Assembly: GCF_008831285.2 (NCBI RefSeq)
Contig: NC_045140.1
Location: 4,071,528 to 4,135,527 of the forward strand
From: Nymphaea colorata
Lineage: Eukaryota > Streptophyta > Magnoliopsida > Nymphaeales > Nymphaeaceae
DNA length: 64,000 bases
Reading direction: 5' to 3'
The notes below the pieces were generated by a model. The model searched no databases and was not told where the DNA came from. It worked only from the letters and a program-made list of their open reading frames with translations. Positions 32,285 through 45,563 of this stretch are shown here, piece by piece. Made by a program: the position numbers and the translations under genes. Position 1 is the stretch's first letter, and each line of letters opens with the position of its first letter.

Positions 32285-35200
32285 CTGAGTTAAACCAGAC
32301 TGACTAGAACCAAAAATCAGCTGACCAACTGAAACTCAGAATCAGATGACTTGACAGCCTCGTTAACCCATGTTGGACAAGCCTTGTCAGCTTCCTGGTT
32401 TTGCTATTTTTTTGGCCAGGTCGGCAACTGAGTGACCAGATTGACTTGGCTGACAGCCTGACTCGCTGAGATTGTAAACTCCTAAGACAACAATTGAGAA
32501 CACTGACGCACACACAAAATTCATGTAAAACTCCTCACCAATACATTATGACTTCTGAAAGTTCTAAGAAACAAGAAAGTAAACACAACCAAATGACACA
32601 CGAAAACATGTTCCAATCTGAACATGAACTGGACCCATTTTAATAACTCCAATTTAAAATGTTCTTTAGTTGTCATAATTGTTAAACTTTACAACTAAAA
32701 AAAGACCCTTACCACATATAGCTCTATCATAGGTGGCCTTCCAGCGCTGAAGTAGTCCTCAAAAACTTTAACACCTCGTTCAAGGTCTCCACAATGAAGA
32801 TAGCACCTGCTTGAAGTTATAACCAATGTGAATGATAAAACCATTGACTTACAAAATATGATAGGATTCAATCAAAAGAAACCTTAAGAACATCATGAGG
32901 ACATTGATGAACAAGACTAAAAAAATCATAAAAGAAAGCCATATCAATGAATAGAATGCTATGCTTCATATATTGAAAAAGGAACGATGTATAGGATAAA
33001 TCATGAATCACTATTCAAAACAACGTGATCAGTTGGTACTACATCATCCAATCACAAGATTACTTCTCCCACTTTGGCCATTATCGCAAATAACCCAGGA
33101 GATGATCGGCAATCAAGTCGGTGGCATACAATTAAAAAACAGCTTCTTTTTACCAACATCAGTAAGCCTTTTCACGACATGAACCAGAAACTGCCTATGT
33201 AGGAATGGACTCAGCCAACTCTGACTGAATCCATTACAATCCTTCTGTGGTTAATTAAATTAAATTACTTTAATAATGAAACACTAAATAAAAAACCAAA
33301 CTGGGTCAAAATGAGACCCTTTTCAGTCTTCATCCTCCTGACTGTGTCTTTCCATCAGCATCTCAGGCAATTGGCTGCACCCATAAATGCATCCCTGATA
33401 GGAATAACTAAGCAATGAACCAGAAAGACAAGTTAAATTTTACTTACTAAAAAATGTTCAAAAAAAGGGGGAAACCACATAATTTCCCGTTGTAAATCAT
33501 GCAGTAACAGAAAAACCTCCATGTCTTCTCTCCTGCCTTTCATTTTTCTAGACTGTTTTTAACTTTTAAGTTACAGTAAGGATATCGAAATCTAATACTT
33601 TTCTACATGACCACAAGATCAACTTTATTTTCAGGTAAGCAGAGCATTTCCTCGTCAGATTCAATTCTTCACTCTCATTTTCACCAGTATGCTGGACTGC
33701 AAATGGATAATCATACATTGACCTGATGTCTATTGACACCTTTGACTAAGCTTTTGAAATACGATGTGTGGTACATTGACCTGATGTCTATTCACACCTT
33801 TGACTTAGCTTCTGAAATGCATTAGCATTAAGGCTTCAACAGAAGACCTAGGAAAAGCTCTAGATCACACAATCTAAGCCGGTCACTGCCATTGCCTTGC
33901 AACTTGAAAAACAGCAACCAATCTGCATTATAAAGTATAAAATAATTGTCTATGAGAACTTTGACCTGATAAGAGAAGTTGGTATAGCCACTCCATTAAT
34001 TTATCATTGATCAGCTTTCTTTCTATATCAGCTCCAAAGTCTCGACCACCAGGCATGACAAAGAAATTAGCCTTTGAAATCCCTTTTTTGAGTTGTATAT
34101 CTAAAAGTCAAGGTCATTACAATGTGAGATACCTTCATTTTGCTATTGAGGTTCAGCTTAACATAATCCTTATCCTACAAAACTTTCACCCACTCCCTCC
34201 ACAATGGAGAACCATTCCAATTCACCTACTACTGCAACTGCTAAGGCAACCGCTTCAGGACTATTTTTTCCATCATTAGTTTGGGTTACCATCTTAAGGT
34301 TACACTGCAAAAACCCTCTGGACATATCCTCAAGATATATACATATATATATAAGTATGTAAGTATGTATGCATGTATGTATGCATACACACACAGACAC
34401 CACAAACATAATGATGCTCTGGCTGAAACTACTCCATTGTCAAACCTACTAGGTTCAGATATAAAAGTTGTCACCAGTATTAACCACAATATAGCAAAAG
34501 TTAGAACTTATTTGACCTACACATCCACTTCCCTCTAATCTTTTGTTTTCTCTAACATTGGAACCAAATTTTCGATATTTCAATCTTTTCATATGTTGAA
34601 TGAAAGCATTGCATTAGCAATAGTATCAAACTATTGCATTCTTCTCCAAAGAGTAAAGGCTTGCTGGTTCCCCAAGGTCGAAAAATATGAGTTCAATGAA
34701 ATGTTTCATTGAAGTCTTGGCTGTGATTTTCAATCAACCTATCTGTCTCATTTAAGGGTTTAAGAATGTGAATCTATTTACCTATCTCCTTGCAAACCTT
34801 TTAATATAAATGGTTCACCAGTAGCATAATGCTGCTTCATTCATGTATTAACAGAAGAGAAAAGGTTTAGTAAAGCATGCATGCAAGGCCTTCAGGACAC
34901 CTAACAACTATGTCTTAAGAAAAAGAGGTTCATGATTTACAATCTCAACAACCCTGAGTCAAGGCAGAGTTGACAGTACAAACATGAAAAAATTGTGGAA
35001 ACAGTTGTGCAAGTCCCTAAAACAATCTTATATCATACGTGCTAGGATAAATTGACAGGCAATCACATGAGAATATAGAATCACCTCATTGTTTGTATTA
35101 CAATAAAAACATCAGGGGAATAGTTGTCCTGCTTCAGCACATCCAAAAGTGTCTCCATTGTCTGACAAATGAAAACACAGAGCTACATAAAATTCTAAAA

Positions 35201-38200
35201 TCAAAAGAAATAAGTAATTTAAAAATTGTCAGCATATATTCCATATCTGAAATCATAACTCACAATGTTTTGGCAGGTAACCATCAGATACTTAAAATCT
35301 GTGTAAATTATCTTTTTACAGTTCTGACATTCACTAGCAGTACTACATAAAATTACAAACCTAATCATCAAACATGAGCATTTTCTAGACATTGATAAGC
35401 TTCACATTCCATGTCACAAGAATTGGAAGGCACAAACACATTTACTGAGTGCAATATGGTGTGAATATTCCTGACCAAGATTCCATACTCCGCTATTGTG
35501 GTCATGCTACATCATGAAGGCTCCTACAATAGCTTCCTCAGAAGTTGCCTGATTACAGACGGGTTGCTGCTCGTGCAGCCTACAGCTGCATATAGCTAAC
35601 ATTGTGAAAGATGTAAGCAAATCCATGCTCAATCCTAAAGGTACAACTTAGCTCCACTACATTCTCCTATGTGTCAGAGAGCATAGTTTGGGATTAGCTT
35701 CCATGAGAAAGGAAGATCCATCACAATAACTGGTTTATTCTAATCCTGTAATTGTATCCACTTGTACTCTCCAATCTCAGTCTCTAACTGGAACCAGTCA
35801 AGACATTTCAGTTAAAGTTGAGGTGCTATTTCCTGTACTATAGGAGGAACTTTTCTTTTACTAAATCCATTATTATCCAGAACATGATACCACACCTGAC
35901 ATTATCACTTGGTATTCTTGTTTGGATAAATGGTAAACCATAATAAGATCTGACTTCAAGTACTCTTACTTTTGAAAAATCACAAAAGCACCTTCATGAG
36001 TAAAAGACACTTTGAACCTCTCTCGGAAACAATTGGACTATAATATGGATATTTGCATGTTGTATTATCCTGTCAGCCCAAGCACATGCAAATTACCATC
36101 ACATGTTGAAGCTATTTCACGGATATACATGTCCTCCCAACTGGAAGTGGTTCAAAAACTCATCAAAGGCCTTATTTCAGATCTTTTATTGCAGCCAACC
36201 CAGTACAATAAATTTAAAAGAAGATAGCAACAACCCTGTGTAACAGAGAGGTTTCTATCTTTTCACTAACAAAAAAGAAAAAGAATCTTTATCATGTATA
36301 ACTCATATATATGTTCATACACACAAAACCACAGAATTTAAAGAAGCAATTGCAAGTCAAGCTTATATTGATGAACCATAGTTGAAAAGTCATTTATTAA
36401 ATTCTAACTGAACGAAAATACTCAGTTTAGAAAAGAAAAGCAGATATCAGGTCCACAAGGTTCTCTTTGTTTGAACAAAATTTTGCAAAACCCACTACAA
36501 AGAACAGTGCAGAACATAAAGAGGTTATTTATGTATAAGTGTATGCCTCTGTGCCTTGTTTTACCAGTGAATACAAATATTCGTTATAAATACCAGATAA
36601 GCATAACATACATGAGTCTACAATCAGTACCTCTACACTCCGGAGCTCAACACAAGCATGAAGAGCTACATGATACACGGTTAATTGTCTGTTTAAGAAC
36701 CCGTGCCTATGAACATATTCTGAAGTTGGAATATTATAAAGCTCTTCCTCAGACACACCCATCATCACATTTTCAGCAATATCACCTGATGCCTCAACAG
36801 AGGACCATCCCTTGGATTGCTTCACAAGCTCAACTATCTTTTCAATGAGAAGAATTAGTCGTTTACAAAACAAGCCAAGGATTAGCTGCTTAAATGAGGT
36901 TACTAGTAACTGCTAACCTTCTTAGTTGTCTCCTCAGTCACAGGTGTCTTATTTTTATATGCAGCTATTAGGCCAGCATAACAAAATTTATTCAATCCCA
37001 AGCCAGCAGCAGTCATATCACGGACAATTGGATATCTATTAAAAAAGAAACATGCAAGTGATAAAGCATCCACATGATTCACACATCAAAGCAAAGAAAA
37101 GGAGAAACACAGAAAGATAAACAGTTACCTCAGATCTTATTAAACTTGTTAGCTCATAGAGTGGAGAAAAGGATACATCAATTTGTCCTTAGAATGCAGA
37201 TGGTAAAAAAATATCAGCATCACCTACATCTCCTATATCACCATTATGAAGCCAGGCATTCTTTGGAACATTGCCCAAAAAATCATCATAATATCTACAC
37301 ACAATCCCAAGATATTCTCGACGATCCTTTATAAACAACTCCAAGATATTCCCAAGTTTGTCAAAAATCCCTTTTCATGTTTTCAAATATATAATATCTC
37401 TATTATTTTCATCTTTTAAAAAGCTTGTTCGATTGTTTCAATTTTTGCAAGAAGATACCGGAAGACCTATTATTATGATGATAACTCTTTTACTATCTCT
37501 TTTAGCTTTTAAATGCTTTCACATATTTTTAAGCTTTTCCCAAGAAAAACCACACCTTGGAAACACCTCCTGAAAAAAACATCCCAGAAATTGCCAAGAA
37601 CTATATTACTTACTATTAAAAGTTAAAATGAAATAGGAACAGTGTGGGATCCATTTGATTGTATTATGTTATTTTAAGCAGTAAGTACATTAAAACCAGA
37701 TACACTTATACCTTGCTAAAACAGGAAAGACAACCTCCAAGTGTCCAGATTCATTCGCTATATGCTACTAGAGATATTATGGAGAAGTGCTTTGCAAAGA
37801 AAGGGACAGGTCCAAAGATGTATGTATCAAACCATCTTTAACTGTTTGAGTCTTTGAGATGAGGATGAGTGGTTCCATCCTTTACACCGTTTCACTTCTC
37901 CCTCGCATACTTTTCCCATGTTATATATGCCCTATAAAATTGATGGAATGCATAACTACGTGTGTACAATATGTGCACATCATATATATATATATATATA
38001 TATATACCAAAGGCTCGCCTAGGCCTCCAGGCTTGGCTGGTCACCTAGGCTACCAGTTCCTAGGTGACCTGCCACTTGAAAACGCCTAAAACATCACCTA
38101 AGATGCGTAGGCTAGCTTAGGAGCTCAGCTGCTTAAGCTTTTCTTCTTGGACGACCTAAATTTTGCCCTTCGGTTCCTTCCTATTCTTCTTTTTCTCTTT

Positions 38201-41200
38201 TTTTGAGGCAAATTTTCTCACTTTTCTTCCTGTTTTTGTGCAGTCTTGTACTTTTTCACTGTTTCACATTATTTGCTTTAAAAGGATACAAATGAACATA
38301 TGTGTATGCATGCATGTATGTATATGTACCTATAGTTACAGTTACAGTTCATATATCATTATGCTTTGAATATTTGTATGTCATTTAGGTTCTAAACTAT
38401 CATCTTTGTTAATAATTTTTTTTCTTTTTTTCTTTTTCTTTTTTGTTCACTAGAATCACAACAGAAGACAACTTCACATGAAACACACTTATTATATTGA
38501 AGATTTATCATTTATACTCCCTTTTTTAATAGATTAGAAATTTTAGGTTGTGTTTTGGAATTTCGTCTTTGAAATAAGTAGAGATCTAGTAGTTGGCATT
38601 TAGGAAATGGTAAGATTTTGCATGCTCTATAACATTTAAAATTAAGATTTACTTGAAATCCTTTTTTTTTTCTTTTCTGTTGCATAACTCGTAAACCTTA
38701 ATTGTTCAACTTTACCAAATTTGATCTTTCAATCTTTGGGTCATAATTATAACATGTTATAAGGTGTCCAATGTGTCTGTGTTATCATGCATTTTAGTTT
38801 TTTACTGTTATATGTTGATAGTTACAGGTTTTCTATTGACAAATTCAGCTTCAATTTTGTTGTTAACTTCAACAATTAATATTGCAGTTTACTGGTTTCC
38901 TTTTCTTGAGAGGAAACTGCTTAATGGACCTAGTCCTAGTCCTACCCAGTCCTGCCTACTGGGCTTATCTAGCTGCCTAGTTTGTTGCTAACACACACAC
39001 GTGCGCGTGCACACACATATGTCATATATATGACTTGATGTGACTGTATATTTTTTTGTTTAAATAGTTTTTATACGAGTGGTATGTGTTTATGTGACTA
39101 GACCCAAGCTCCATGCCCTACACATTGCCCAGGTACGGTTAAACACTTTTAACAACACACACACACATACACATATTTGATGAATTTAATATAAAGATTG
39201 TTCACTCTAAACTTTCGCATTATTAACATTTAATTAGATATTAAACATTTTTCTAATTTTATATTTAAATACTGACTGAACCAAATATACATACAAAAAG
39301 AAATATGTATTTGGAATTGTTTAATTAATCATGGAATCATGACAGAATAACTAATAGGAAAACTCGAGGTGCAAATCATAATTTATTCTCCAACATCTTG
39401 AAATTATTCAGATAGTATCATAATGTGTGAGCATAGTGCACACCCACATGCACTAGCTAAAAGTAAAAAGACGATGCGATTTTAAAAAATCACAGAGAGA
39501 GAGATTACACTCGATCAACACGACCAGTTGCTGCGCAGGCATTCAAAAGACAAATGTATGTCTGCCCAGTTGGTTTCACTCCACTTCCTTTCATTTCTTC
39601 CAAGAGCTTCAGAATAAAAAGAGGTAAATGCATAAATTTTTCTGTTGCAAGAATATGAACACAAATATGATGCTGGAACCATAATATTGCTTCAAATTTG
39701 AAAACTTAGCTGCAACAGTACCAGTACTGTGACATCTAGTGAACAACAGGCGTGAGAAGTGGAGTTCAGATAAAATGAAACCAATTATTTCTAATATCTC
39801 CTAGCATATTTATGAGGATCCACTGAGGCAAAAACAAATTTGGAAACATCAAATGTAGTATAGATCAAGGCTAGTCAGTTGTTCCCAACCTGAACTGCAG
39901 CATTAGAATTCTTGCACTTTCCACATGTTGACATAAGGAAGTTATATAAAGGAACCTGCACTAGAAACAATAGGGTCACAAAGAAGCAAATTTTGTGCAA
40001 GAAAGGTGGCAGCACTATCAAAAGCTCAATCCATGTTATGAAGAAACAAATCTGTGTCATGTAGAGCTTCCTAGACATGAATTTCCCTTCTATGACTTTC
40101 TGATCTAATCATTGTGTGCACAAAAGTAGTCTCAGTTGTTGCCCCAGCAGCCTTTAACAGGGATTTTACTTCAAAAGATACTTGCATAAAACACAATCAT
40201 ATAGGCAAAATGACTTTTCCTATAAACAAGTTAATCATGCTAAGGACAAGAGTTGTCAACTTGTCTCCCATTACCTGACCCAAACTGCATGCGCACATGT
40301 GTGTGTGTGCATGTATGCGTGCATGTGCACATGTGTGTGCATGCGCACTTGCAAAACAAGGGTAAAAGTTGTTCTAAAAACAGGATAGCTTCAAACCGAC
40401 TTTGTACTGCTTAGAAAAAGTTGCCACTACTAGGTCTCTCCTTGGTGCTGTCAGGTGGTCGCATCCTCATCATAATTTCCAGTTTTCCACAAAGGATCAA
40501 TTTAGAAGTTAGCTGCTTTATCTAACTTCCAACACATGAGCCTTTCCTTCCCCATAACGGTTTCCTTTTTCAGGATTGACTCTTTAGCAAGGTTACTGGA
40601 AACACAGGATAGGAACGCGCGACACCTCTTTATATAGATGTTATAGTACTCATACTCACTCTTCGGTATACATCATATATTATACGTGAGGTCTGTAACA
40701 GCGAGAAATTGTCAATATCTAACTGCAATTTTCCTAATGAACATTACAGTCCTTACGTCAAGAACCAATCCCATGGCCCTCATCTCGTCTCTGAAGTAGA
40801 ATGAATCTTGAAGACGACTCCCCTTCATCGCCCCAACGATCAGTGAGTGAAAAGTATCCCTGCTAGGCTGCACCCCGTCTAACATCATGTCGTCATACAC
40901 ATCCCGTAACAGGTAGTGCCTGCACAACCATGAACACAATGCGGAAACCATATCAAAATAACACCGACTCCCCAACAGCCAAAAGGCATCCGCAGTTGTA
41001 ATTCTCACAAAATTTCAAGCCCATACCTTCTCTGACCAATAAGAGAACCCAAAACAGTGTTGTATTCCGACACATTGTTCGCATAGTTCCTCTTTGCATA
41101 TTCCTCACTGTTAGGAGCTGAACTATAAGGGGCAGCAATGCAACGAAGCCCCAGCAAACCACGAACCCCGGACACCGATTGCTTAGCGTGCAGTGAAACC

Positions 41201-41431
41201 AGACGCCGGACTGCAAATTCAACAAGGTTAAAGAAGTGCCCAAGTAGTCAATTTTAGTCTCAATCGGTGTCCTTGACAACCTACTCATCATTCAACATTA
41301 AGAAAGCCCCAAAACATGAATAACTATACAGCCATTCCAAAACAGACAGACGCACTAAGCTTTTGATTCAATCATCAAACACCTTACAATACCAATAAAT
41401 CGAGACTGCAAGAACAATATCAAATGCATAT

Positions 41432-41483
<52 letters not shown>

Positions 41484-41520
41484 TCTTGCCGGAGGATTGC
41501 ATGAGACTCGTGATGGGCAT
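30299..41520 (-). CDS. Pentatricopeptide repeat protein, At4g35850-like, probably mitochondrial
   Basis: Thirteen exons in transcript order: 41490-41520, 41027-41210, 40757-40919, 39890-39955, 39509-39606, 36918-37035, 36631-36837, 35085-35161, 32713-32806, 30875-30940, 30712-30789, 30525-30626, 30299-30394. All phases agree; total 459 residues plus stop. The N-terminus MPITSLMQSSVRRLVSLHAK is basic and amphipathic like a mitochondrial presequence. PPR-type segments include QPSRDTFHSLIVGAMKGSRL, VPLYNFLMSTCGKCKN, LLEEMKGSGVKPTGQTYICL and IVRDMTAAGLGLNKFCYAGL. The C-terminus ARTLDNLRLRFGG is a landmark I associate with the At4g35850 group, of similar length. PPR proteins bind organellar RNA; this member's target is unknown. 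Intron 1 needs a GC-AG donor. Exon 1 is tiny and the least certain; a start at the inner Met (MQSSVRRL) is possible. The large introns carry repeats and an LTR remnant. Confidence 0.87.
31613..31635. repeat. (CT)n microsatellite in PPR intron
   Basis: TCTCTC run of about 22 bp, 70 bp from the LTR remnant. Confidence 0.9.
31703..32141 (-). mobile_element. LTR-retrotransposon remnant with PBS in PPR intron
   Basis: The minus strand shows a 274-bp LTR (32141-31868) with the inverted ends TGTA...TACA, immediately followed by TGGTATCAGAGC (31867-31856), the classic initiator-Met tRNA primer-binding site. An internal stub of about 110 bp rich in GCCGCC-type repeats follows. Then comes a truncated second LTR that keeps only its last ~45 bp (31747-31703, ending TTTCTACA). 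No gag or pol. The layout suits a deleted Copia-type or TRIM-like element. No target duplication is seen because the 3' LTR is truncated. It lies in the intron between PPR exons 9 and 10. Confidence 0.75.
32228..32283. repeat. (GT)n microsatellite in PPR intron
   Basis: Uninterrupted GT run of about 55 bp, about 90 bp from the outer edge of the LTR remnant. Confidence 0.95.
33715..33822. repeat. 58-bp imperfect tandem duplication in PPR intron
   Basis: ACATTGACCTGATGTCTATT begins at 33715 and again at 33773. The copies differ by a few substitutions (TTGACACC against TTCACACC; CTAAGC against CTTAGC). Confidence 0.85.
37981..38006. repeat. (AT)n microsatellite in PPR intron
   Basis: AT run in the 2.5-kb intron 37036-39508. 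Directly after it is a CCTAGG-rich stretch (38010-38120) that resembles a foldback or MITE sequence, with no ends defined. Confidence 0.85.
41435..41482. repeat. (TG)n(AG)n microsatellite beside PPR intron 1 donor
   Basis: TG then AG dinucleotide tract on the plus strand. On the transcript strand it begins only a few bases after the proposed GC donor (41489-41488), so intron 1 opens with a CT/CA tract. Confidence 0.92.
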
Positions 41521-44033
41521 CTTATTGAGGGAGGTGGACAGAGCAAAGCAAAGAGAAGGTTGGGCTTCTGCAAGCAGCCGGCGCCTTCACTCGTTCAACT
41601 CAGGGGCGGGTTCGTCGAGTCCATGTAAGGGGAGAGAGAGAGAGAGTGGCTAGCTTTGGGGAATGCAGCAAAACCCTCAACATAGAGTCATTGAGAGGTT
41701 TATGGCCGGAGACAAGAGGGTATTCGAATTATTTCCTTCCAATAAAGCACGTCAGTTCGGTTTCAGCGTGTTAACGAAGGTTCGGGCGACTCCGGTGGGA
41801 CGGGCAAATATCTGTTCCCACGTTACGCATGAACAAGAAATAAATCAGACCCATGAAATCGTTAAGGTTGTAGTTGAGTCGAGCTCTTGATCAGCTCAAC
41901 TCGGAGCTATGGTCAGCTCAAGTTTGACTCAATAGATTTACCAACTCCTTATTTGATTTGATCTCTTTTCTTAAATTGTATAGAAAAAAGATAACATAAA
42001 TTAGATGAGTTTATTCGAGTTTAATCAGATCCAACTTATGTAACTCAAACTCAATTTATTTATAAACTTGAGCTTTCAGTTAAGCTCAAGCTCAACTTGT
42101 TTACAAACAAGTGGAGTATCAGTCAAGCTTCACTGAGCGAGTAGGAGTTGGCTCGACTAGTTTGAGTCAAGTTTAACGTCATGCATAGATTCTCATGTGA
42201 TCAAAACCATAATTTGTCATGTGCATATATATATGTCTCATTTGTTAAGAGACGTCTTCGTATTTTGCAATCGATGAATTAGTTGATGGTCTAGCATTGC
42301 ACCAGAGAGATGTGCAATTACTTTCTAAGGAAAGATAGCTAGTAGTTGTAAGAATGTGTCATTCACAACTAGATTATCAAAACCACTTGAGAAGAAAATG
42401 GACAAAAACAAAGACACATGGTAAAATATGTGCCTTAGTTAATTACTTGCAAAATAAATCAAGCAATGACTCTAGTTTCTATAATATGTCACAATCAGAT
42501 AAATATGAATGTGCCCATGCACATATATTTTGTGGGCAGGTTTGATCTCAAGAGTGGACTAAGAATGCTTCATTGATGTGCTTGTTTTTGTAAGCAAACG
42601 TGAACATCAATAGTCATTAGTAGCATTCACCTAGTTCGTAAGGCTTAAACCATTATTATGACAAGATCATGGAACTCTTTGATTGTAATGTCACTTTGTA
42701 TATAAACCAACCATTCAAAATCTTACTCATTCTTTATGCAACAAAAAATGTGAAAATATTGATATGAGCTATAGATATGTCTACCCAACTACACATATGG
42801 CTTAGGAAAGATGTTATCTAGGCCATTTATCTTAGCACAAAAATAGATATGCAAGAAACACATATGGGAGTTATTTTCATTCCTATGTGTGTTCTACACC
42901 CGAAACGCATGTTGAAAACTCGCTTGCTACAACCAATTTTACGTTAACTAATACGGCTATTTCTAAGTGAATAAATTCTTGGTATACGATTTGTTATATT
43001 GCATTTATCATCTCATAAATATGAGTGAAGATGTACAGATATATCCATGTCATGTGAAAAAAAACATACTTTAGTTCAATGCTAATGGTTTGTGCTATTA
43101 TTAGATTGGGATTTTGGTGTCGCATTCTTTTTCTTCAGGCATCAAAAAATTAGCTTCTTAGTGACATTAGTGACATCAACCATAGTTAGCAAACCTAGGA
43201 TTCAGATTGGTAGATGACCGGGTCAGCGAGTTGACTCATCGACTCATGAGTTGATTCGTTGACCTGGTCGAGTTTTAAAACAATCTGAACCCTGCAAGTC
43301 AGGGCCGAATCAGGGATGAACCGGACCAACCTTTGACTTGTGGGTAGGTTTTCTAGCGATCGGGTGATTCTGAGCCAACTCGACAAGTCAACCAACTATG
43401 GAATCAACTAAGGACAAAACAGAAAAAACTGGAGTATCGGATTCACTTGTCGAGGATCCATAGATTTGGCACCCTTCTATGATAGTGCAACACCATCCGA
43501 TTACCAGGCCAGGCCCCAACTGAAGCCTGCCAAAATCTTTTGAATCCGATTTCATGTTGAAACTTTGAAGAACTAAATTTATATTTGTGAAAACAAAAAT
43601 TTTCAAGTATAGTATAGTTGGTCGAGTTAGAGGACACACAAATGGTCCTTCTTTCCATTTTAGTAGATGCTATTCTTCCATATTGCAAAAAAAAGTGAGA
43701 GTGGTGTCAATTATTAACCACTCGCTCACCTTGAAAATAATGGATAGAGTGAGGATTATTAAAAATTATAAATTATGGAATAAAAAAACCCAACCTATGC
43801 GACAGATTTCCCTTTCTCTCCGACTTATTATTGTGTTCATCGGCAAAAAAAAAAAACCACAAAATCATTTAAACAGTTAATTGTATATGCTCATCAACCG
43901 CTAATTCATGTTGCAATTATCTTTGACCTCATCCTTTTCCAACGCGTCCATATCTCCACCGCCCACTCTGCCAGGCAGAGAGAAAGAAAGAGAGGGAGAG
44001 AGAGGAGTGAAGCCTGGTACTGGTAGTTTCCAA
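41521..44033. other. Divergent intergenic region, PPR / methyltransferase
   Basis: The region between the two start codons holds both promoters. The PPR side has a (GA)n-containing leader. Repeats: 41870-42190 is related to 62640-62945, and 43190-43400 is built from degenerate GAGTTGACTC words. No extra gene is recognised. Confidence 0.55.
41870..42190 (+). repeat. Dispersed 'CTCGAG/GAGTTTAAT' repeat, copy 1
   Basis: A segment with landmarks TTTACCAACTC, then GAGTTTAATCAGATCCAACT, then TTATGTAACTCAAACTC, then GTTAAGCTCAAGCTC. The same landmarks recur in order at 62640-62945. Probably a non-autonomous transposon; ends are not defined. Confidence 0.6.
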
Positions 44034-45226
44034 ATGCTAAGCCTCCTCCTCTCTCGGACCGCCGGCGCGGCCACCCTCCTCCCTTCTCTTCACTCCAACA
44101 AGATGAATGAGAGCCCCAGAGCACGGAAGGCTGCCGCCATCGTCAGCCGCGCCGGGGAGGTGCGGCGCCAGGTTCTCTCGGCGGACGGCCGGACGAAGCT
44201 CAACCCTCGCCCGGACAAGGAGTTCTACGACTACCCTCGGCTCGTGAAGCACGTGGACGACGGGTTCATAGAGTCGTTGACGGAGACGTACAGGGAGAGG
44301 GTGGAAGGAGAGGGAGCGGAGGTGCTGGACCTGATGAGCTCGTGGGTCAGCCACCTTCCAGCAGAGATCCGGTATCGGAGGGTGGTCGGCCACGGCCTCA
44401 ACGCCGGAGAGCTTGCCAGGAACCCCAGGCTCGACCGCTTCTTCGTCCAGGACCTCAACGTCGACCACCGCCTCCCCCTCGGCAGCGCCACCTTCGACGC
44501 CGTCCTGTGCGCCGTCAGCGTCCAATACCTTCAACAGCCCGAGCAGGTTCGCTTTCCTTTGAAAAGAGACCATGTGAATCCTGGTTGACTCTCTGAATCC
44601 AGCTCACACGATAACCATGTGAATTCAGGTTTTATGAGAGTGCTGGGCACCGGGCCGGCCGGGCTCGATGCAAAGTTGGGCTCCGGCCAGCTTCGGGCCT
44701 GTGCCCACAGACTGGGCCTGACTAGACTCGATCTGATTTTAATAAAAATATTGAAAATATATAAGCTTAATGTATAATAAAATGTATAAAAATGTAATAA
44801 AAATATTATACATACACGGTTTCTTAAACTTTGGTAGAAATAGGAGGAGCATGCAAGAACTTGAGTCTGAAACGAATATTTTATTTGTTCATTCTTTGGG
44901 GTTGGGTGAACTGGCAGGTATTTGCAGAAGTTTTTAGAGTTCTTAAACCAGGAGGTGTGTTCATAGTGAGCTTCAGTAACAGGATGTTCTATGATAAAGC
45001 AATCAGTGCATGGCGGGATACGAGTGATTACGGTCGGATTCAGTTGGTTGTGCAATACTTCCAATGTGTATCCGGTTTTACAGAGCCAGAGGTGCTGAGA
45101 GGCATGCCCAGGAAGCAGGACGACCTTTCTCCCTTAACTTGGATTAAGAGGTTGATCGGCAAACTCAATTCCGACCCCTTTTATGCTGTAATTTCTTACA
45201 AGAATGTCCGGCCGATTAAGGATTGA
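44034..45226 (+). CDS. Class I SAM methyltransferase-like protein, possibly plastid-targeted
   Basis: Two exons, 44034-44546 and 44918-45226, joined in phase 0 by a GT-AG intron; 273 residues. The core reads EVLDLMSSWVSHLP (motif I position), then FVQDLNVDHRLPLGSATFDA, VLCAVSVQYLQQPEQ, then in exon 2 VFAEVFRVLKPGGVFIVSFS and NRMFYDKAISAW. The order fits the methyltransferase type 11 fold. Motif I lacks the usual glycine-rich GxGxG loop; I recall the same DLMSSWVSHLP form in bacterial and plant homologues, so it looks like a family trait. The substrate is unknown. Start: ATG at 44034 gives a Ser/Leu/Ala-rich transit-like leader. In-frame ATGs at 43908 (315 residues) and 44103 (250 residues) are alternatives. 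Exon 1 is much more GC-rich than its surroundings. The intron contains a GGGCCGGCC-rich hAT-like fragment near 44640-44740. Confidence 0.85.
44640..44740. mobile_element. hAT-like fragment in methyltransferase intron
   Basis: GCTGGGCACCGGGCCGGCC and neighbouring GGGCTC/GGGCCTG words match the terminal style of the elements at 51.9-52.3 and 56.9-57.7 kb. Only one plausible end is visible and there is no target duplication. Confidence 0.4.
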
Positions 45227-45563
45227 GCTTGATTCACCCCATCATGTGGAGATCTCGTCTTTTACTTTCCGATTTTACAAGGGTAAGTTGCTTTCAGTGA
45301 GTACATTTTGTATCAAACAGCTCAATACATGCGTCCACTAAATACAGTAGAATACTTAGCTATTTGTGTATTCTTCACAAAAAATAGCGACAGACAAACA
45401 AGAATTGGATTGAGGTACCAATAGACAGTAATTCTCGTGCCACATCACTGCTGAGTGTGTTCCACCTCGTGCTTAGAAAAAATCTGTAAATAATCTCTTG
45501 GAAGAATCGAGTAGAGATAATCTCATGAGTTAAAAAAGCTCCTTTAAGTATTCTCGGTTGACC
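45227..45563. other. Short convergent spacer
   Basis: 337 bp separate the stop codons of two genes transcribed towards each other. It must hold both 3' UTRs and polyadenylation regions, so the transcripts may overlap in antisense. AATAAA-like and T-rich words occur, but no site can be assigned. Confidence 0.6.

Noticed and set aside
44037..44573. 178-codon minus-strand frame opposite methyltransferase exon 1
   Set aside because: GC-rich shadow of a conserved coding exon on the plus strand.
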